The position numbers were made by a program, and so were the translations under genes. From assembly GCA_004026145.2 (NCBI GenBank), contig CP034975.1:24629861-24693860 (forward strand): a stretch of 64,000 nucleotides of DNA, in the 5' to 3' direction. Source of the stretch: Takifugu bimaculatus (Eukaryota > Chordata > Actinopteri > Tetraodontiformes > Tetraodontidae). Below the pieces are notes generated by a model. The model was not told the origin of the DNA and ran no database searches. It saw only the letters and a program-made list of their open reading frames with translations. How positions within the stretch are numbered: position 1 is the first letter of the stretch; each line of letters begins with the position of its first letter. Shown here piece by piece: positions 60,548 through 64,000 of the stretch.

Positions 60548-62372
60548 GTAAGACAAACCTCTGTTCAGCTGCTGTGATATCACCCATTCATCCCTCCATC
60601 TTTCCACCCATTCATCCTCTCACTGGTCTTCATCCATCTTCCACTGTCCTGGGACACAGATGCTCGCTGTGCTCCTGTATTCTCCTACCTGCCTCCCCTA
60701 CCTGCCTGCTCATGGTCCCTTTCTGCAACTGCACATTACTTCTACTTTTTAACCACTTGTCGTCTCTCCGCACTTCACAATTGCAGCAGAGACACATTTT
60801 TGTTTTTGTTTTTATCTCTGTCCATTTTCATATCAGCCAAAGCTCTTTTCCATCTTTCCATTTGCTGATCAGGTTATCAACACCAAAAAGAACCCAATGC
60901 ACGCTCATTACTTAGCAAACAATCTCGGCATTCTTTTGTGATGCAACTTCAGATAAAAAAATGGTAAATGGATCCAAAAGACTCGCAATAAGGTTTTAGT
61001 TTTTATTTCTAGTCGGGAGACTCTGAACATCCTTTCTCCAGCTCCCTCATCCAGAAGCTCCAAAAGGAATTTCAGGGGTCAATCCATGTTCAGGGTCTAC
61101 CAAGGCCTGAAGTGAGAGAATAATGTATCAGCTGGTGAAAGGAGTTGGGTCAAAATTAGATCAATACCATTTTTCTCACTTTTATGTGACTCTGTTAAGA
61201 GGGTATTTGGATTTGAATGAAGCTTTTATTCTTTTATTGTATTATTCTTATTTACAGATTTAGTTTGTAAAGAAGCTTACAAAATTTTTTGTACGAAAGA
61301 ATTCAAAATCGATGCCCAAAAGTATTTCCAAGGCCTCAGAAAAAAGTCTTTAATAAGTGAACAGTGTACCCCAAAACTGTCTAGTTAAAAATACTCTGTA
61401 ATTTAGCAGGTATCAGGTATTTACCAGGCTCAGACATGGTTACAAAAGCTGGCTGTAGATCAGTTTGACATTAAAAGATGTGAACAAGGAGACTTCCAGA
61501 TTGGCTGCATCAAAGAGATCCCAGAAACAGCTGCTTCACATAGCTGCAGGTTTTATTTTGGCAGTTCACATTATCCTTTTTTATTTTTAGGGGTGGGATG
61601 AATCCTTATATAAGCTAGGTGAGTCATGAAGGGAGCAACAGACAATGAGGGAATGTGGGAGGTGTTGGAAGTTACCGAGAGCAAAAGGAGAAAAAGACAG
61701 TCAGATTAAATGACTGACATAAAAAGAAACTCACCTCACAGCGGATTGCCAATGGTGAGGTGGAACTGAGCACTTCAAGAACACAAAATAAAGAAGGAGG
61801 AATTATTTTCTGCCTTTGTATGCTGGAAAAGCACTTTTGGAATTTCCATTCACACATGGTTAAAAAAAAAATCTGTGCTACCTTCAGAGAAGAATATATA
61901 CAGCCTGCTAGATCCTTGGCCAACAGGGTTTCGGTATTTAAACCGAGTTGGAGTAACCACAGGGCTTAACATGCTGACCACAAACAGCTGCGGACTGTGA
62001 GTGACCATTATTGCGAGTGCCGTTCAAACTAACACACACTCACATGCACACATACGCGATGACAAGCAACACTTTTCTCCGGCGCTGACAGCTGGATGTG
62101 AACTGATGGATGGGTCGGTGTACAGTGGCGGGGTGACCGCTGGTATGCAATAGGGCAAGAATTGACTGTCTCCGAGCAGGACTGATAGTGGTTATTTATA
62201 TCTGTCTCATCTGGCAACTTGTCGTCCTGACACCGAGAACAGGAGAGATGAAAGTAGAAGAGCGCCACATGGAAAAACCTCGTAACATGAAGGACATCAT
62301 TGTTTCCCAAAAAAAGTGAAACACAATACTTTTTTAACAGTGCGCCCTCTCTTTTTTGTCATGCTTCATTAG
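60548..62372 (+). other. fhl2: Presumed 5' intron of fhl2
   Basis: 1.8 kb between the candidate noncoding exon and the start-codon exon. A TATATAAG sits at 61608-61615 followed by GTGAGT, a possible alternative promoter or mini exon, without other support. Nothing else recognised. Confidence 0.35.
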
Positions 62373-62392
62373 GAGGTTCCATCCGGGTCAAA
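62373..62392 (+). other. fhl2: fhl2 5' UTR part of the start-codon exon
   Basis: A T-rich tract ends in TTCATTAG at 62365-62372, giving a splice acceptor 20 nt before the fhl2 ATG. Upstream noncoding exon(s) are therefore expected. Confidence 0.65.
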
Positions 62393-63899
62393 ATGACCGA
62401 ACGTTACGATTGCCACTATTGCAAGGAGTCCCTGTTTGGGAAAAAGTACGTTCTGAGAGAGGAGAATCCCTACTGTGTGAAGTGTTACGAGAGCCTGTAC
62501 TCCAACACCTGTGAGGACTGCAAAAAGCCCATCGGCTGTAACTCCAGGGTACGTTGTGCATAATTGAATGTGATGAAACCGTCCAGGTCGACTAGTCCTG
62601 ATGTGTCCCACTGTTGTTCCTGAAGGATCTGTCCTACAAGGACCGCCACTGGCACGAGGACTGTTTCAAGTGTTTCCAGTGCAAGCGCTCTTTGGTAGAC
62701 AAGCCCTTCTCCACCAAGGATGAGCAGCTCCTCTGTACCGAGTGCTACTCCAACGAGTACTCCTCCAAGTGCCACGAGTGCAAGAAAACCATAATGCCAG
62801 GTAAGAGCAGAGAGTGGGGCATGAAAAGAAAGGCACAAGGTGTTATGAGTCTAAATGCTCTCAGACATGTAGAAGCAGGGCAAGCACAGACCACATAGGC
62901 TGTACTTGGTATAGTATAGTATAGTATAGTATAGTATAGTATAGTATAGTATAGTATAGTACAGTATAGTACAGCAAGTCTTCTGACGCATGCAGTTTTT
63001 TAAAATTTTACTATATATATTAAGGTTTGAATAGAAATTGTGTATTAAATAAGTATGCAATACATAAGATATTTTCTAGCGAGGAAAATTCCTGATTACA
63101 AAGAACAAAATGTTAAACCCTGTGCTGTTGTTTTTTTCTGTTGTTTCCTGTGTTTCTCTGAAGGCTCCAGGAAGATGGAGCACAAGGGGAACAGCTGGCA
63201 TGAGACCTGTTTCACCTGCCAGAGATGCCAGCAGCCCATTGGCACCAAGAGCTTCATCCCAAAGGACAACCACAATTTCTGTGTGCCCTGCTATGAGAAG
63301 CAGTTTGCCATGCAGTGTGTGCACTGCAAGAAGGTATTGTGGGACACCTGATACATTGTTCAGACCCCTCTTCATTTCCCATCAACCACTGCTTGGCCAT
63401 TTCACATTTAAGTGGCTCAATGCTCGACTTTCACTGCTTTTTATCAGCCTATCACCACCGGAGGGGTGACGTACCACGACCAGCCGTGGCACAAGGACTG
63501 CTTCCTCTGCACCAGCTGCAAGCTCCAGCTGTCTGGCCAGAGGTTTACCTCCAGAGATGACTTTGCCTATTGTCTCAACTGCTTCTGCAACCTCTATGCC
63601 AAGAAATGCGCTTCCTGTACCACCCCTATTAGTGGTAATCACATTAGCTTTTTCACTGACCACATCAAACATGAACATTAAATGAGTTGTAAGTCAAGAC
63701 ATTTTTTAAATTATTTTTGATCTAATTTTGATTTTTTCCTTCCTCAGGACTGGGAGGCAGCAAGTATATTTCCTTTGAGGAGCGCCAGTGGCACAACGAC
63801 TGCTTCAACTGCAAAAAGTGCTCCGTGTCCCTGGTCGGCCGCGGCTTTCTGACTGAACGTGATGACATCCTGTGCCCAGAGTGCGGCAAGGACATCTAA
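62393..63899 (+). CDS. fhl2: Four and a half LIM domains protein 2
   Basis: Zinc-binding scaffold and transcriptional co-regulator prominent in heart and muscle; shuttles between focal adhesions, sarcomere and nucleus. Coding exons: 62393-62548, 62626-62800, 63164-63333, 63448-63634, 63748-63899, all with GT/AG borders and matching phases 0, 1, 0, 1. The total is 840 nt = 279 residues, the same length as human FHL2. An N-terminal half LIM (CHYC near 7-10) is followed by four full LIM domains starting at about residues 40, 101, 162 and 221. Each shows the C-x2-C ... H-x2-C-x2-C-x2-C pattern, for example CEDC, then HWHEDCFKCFQC. Signature stretches include QQPIGTKSFIPKD and the C-terminal CGKDI. 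The ATG follows an acceptor at 62371-62372 and has A at -3, and it starts MTER as in human. The gene is complete within the window. Confidence 0.97.
62908..62973 (+). repeat. (TATAG)n pentanucleotide array in fhl2 intron
   Basis: About thirteen TATAG units with two A-to-C type changes at the right end, in the intron between coding exons 2 and 3. Confidence 0.95.
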
Positions 63900-63955
63900 C
63901 TTCACCCAGCGTCCTGGCCAACAAGTGATCGAATAAACATGCTATGAGAGAGGAG
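63900..63955 (+). other. fhl2: fhl2 3' UTR with proximal poly(A) signal
   Basis: AATAAA at 63932-63937 lies 33 nt after the fhl2 stop. It could give a very short 3' UTR, but a longer one may run past the window edge at 64000. Confidence 0.45.
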
Positions 63956-64000
63956 AACAACTAACCAACACGGCATCTTCATTCTAGGGCCCGTCTGAAT

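Noticed and set aside
61590..61618. 33-nt mini exon with TATATAAG upstream of fhl2
   Set aside because: An acceptor-like TTTTTAG and a GTGAGT flank it, but nothing else supports it, and the TATATAAG inside would also read as a promoter; left unassigned.
62485..63675. Long minus-strand open frames across 62.4-63.7 kb
   Set aside because: They are antisense shadows of the fhl2 LIM exons.

Overview
The window is a piece of a vertebrate, almost certainly teleost fish, nuclear genome. Coding sequence is split into short exons with GT/AG introns. Intergenic DNA is rich in (CA)n and other microsatellites, and there are relics of Tc1-like transposons and non-LTR retrotransposons typical of fish. I assembled four protein-coding genes exon by exon; all reading frames close across every junction. 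Their order is uxs1 (+), ecrg4 (-), nck2 (-), fhl2 (+). The human orthologues UXS1, ECRG4 (C2orf40), NCK2 and FHL2 lie together on chromosome 2q12, so this is a conserved syntenic block. No prokaryotic-type operon, CRISPR array or mobile gene cassette is present.

Layout. 1-2900: upstream flank of uxs1, with an LTR-like dispersed repeat at the left edge. 3029-18785: uxs1 coding region, 15 coding exons, 418 residues, UDP-glucuronate decarboxylase (UDP-xylose synthase) of the Golgi/ER. Its introns hold a Tc1-like relic, a retrotransposon fragment and a tandemly duplicated splice acceptor. 19321-23087: ecrg4, four coding exons, 140 residues, a secreted augurin-type prohormone precursor. It is tail-to-tail with uxs1, and one intron is largely degenerate telomere-like (CCCTAA)n DNA. 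23240-28350: intergenic, with a LINE 3' end and a second Tc1-like relic. 28373-36201: nck2, three coding exons, 396 residues, SH3-SH3-SH3-SH2 adaptor, with a roughly 1.6 kb 3' UTR. 36202-52500: probably the long 5' intron of nck2, with a candidate noncoding first exon at 52.5 kb. 52.7-60.4 kb: intergenic, mainly simple repeats. 60.4-63.9 kb: fhl2, a candidate noncoding first exon followed by five coding exons, 279 residues, four and a half LIM domains.

The four genes are neighbours by ancestry, not a functional pathway: UDP-xylose synthesis for proteoglycans, a peptide precursor, a tyrosine-kinase adaptor and a LIM scaffold. I found no convincing unknown biological system. The most interesting non-genic structures are the duplicated AG|GT acceptor in uxs1 intron 7, the interstitial telomere-like array in ecrg4, an 18-bp perfect hairpin at 40.4 kb, and a pair of strong CTCF-like motifs flanking the last nck2 exon.
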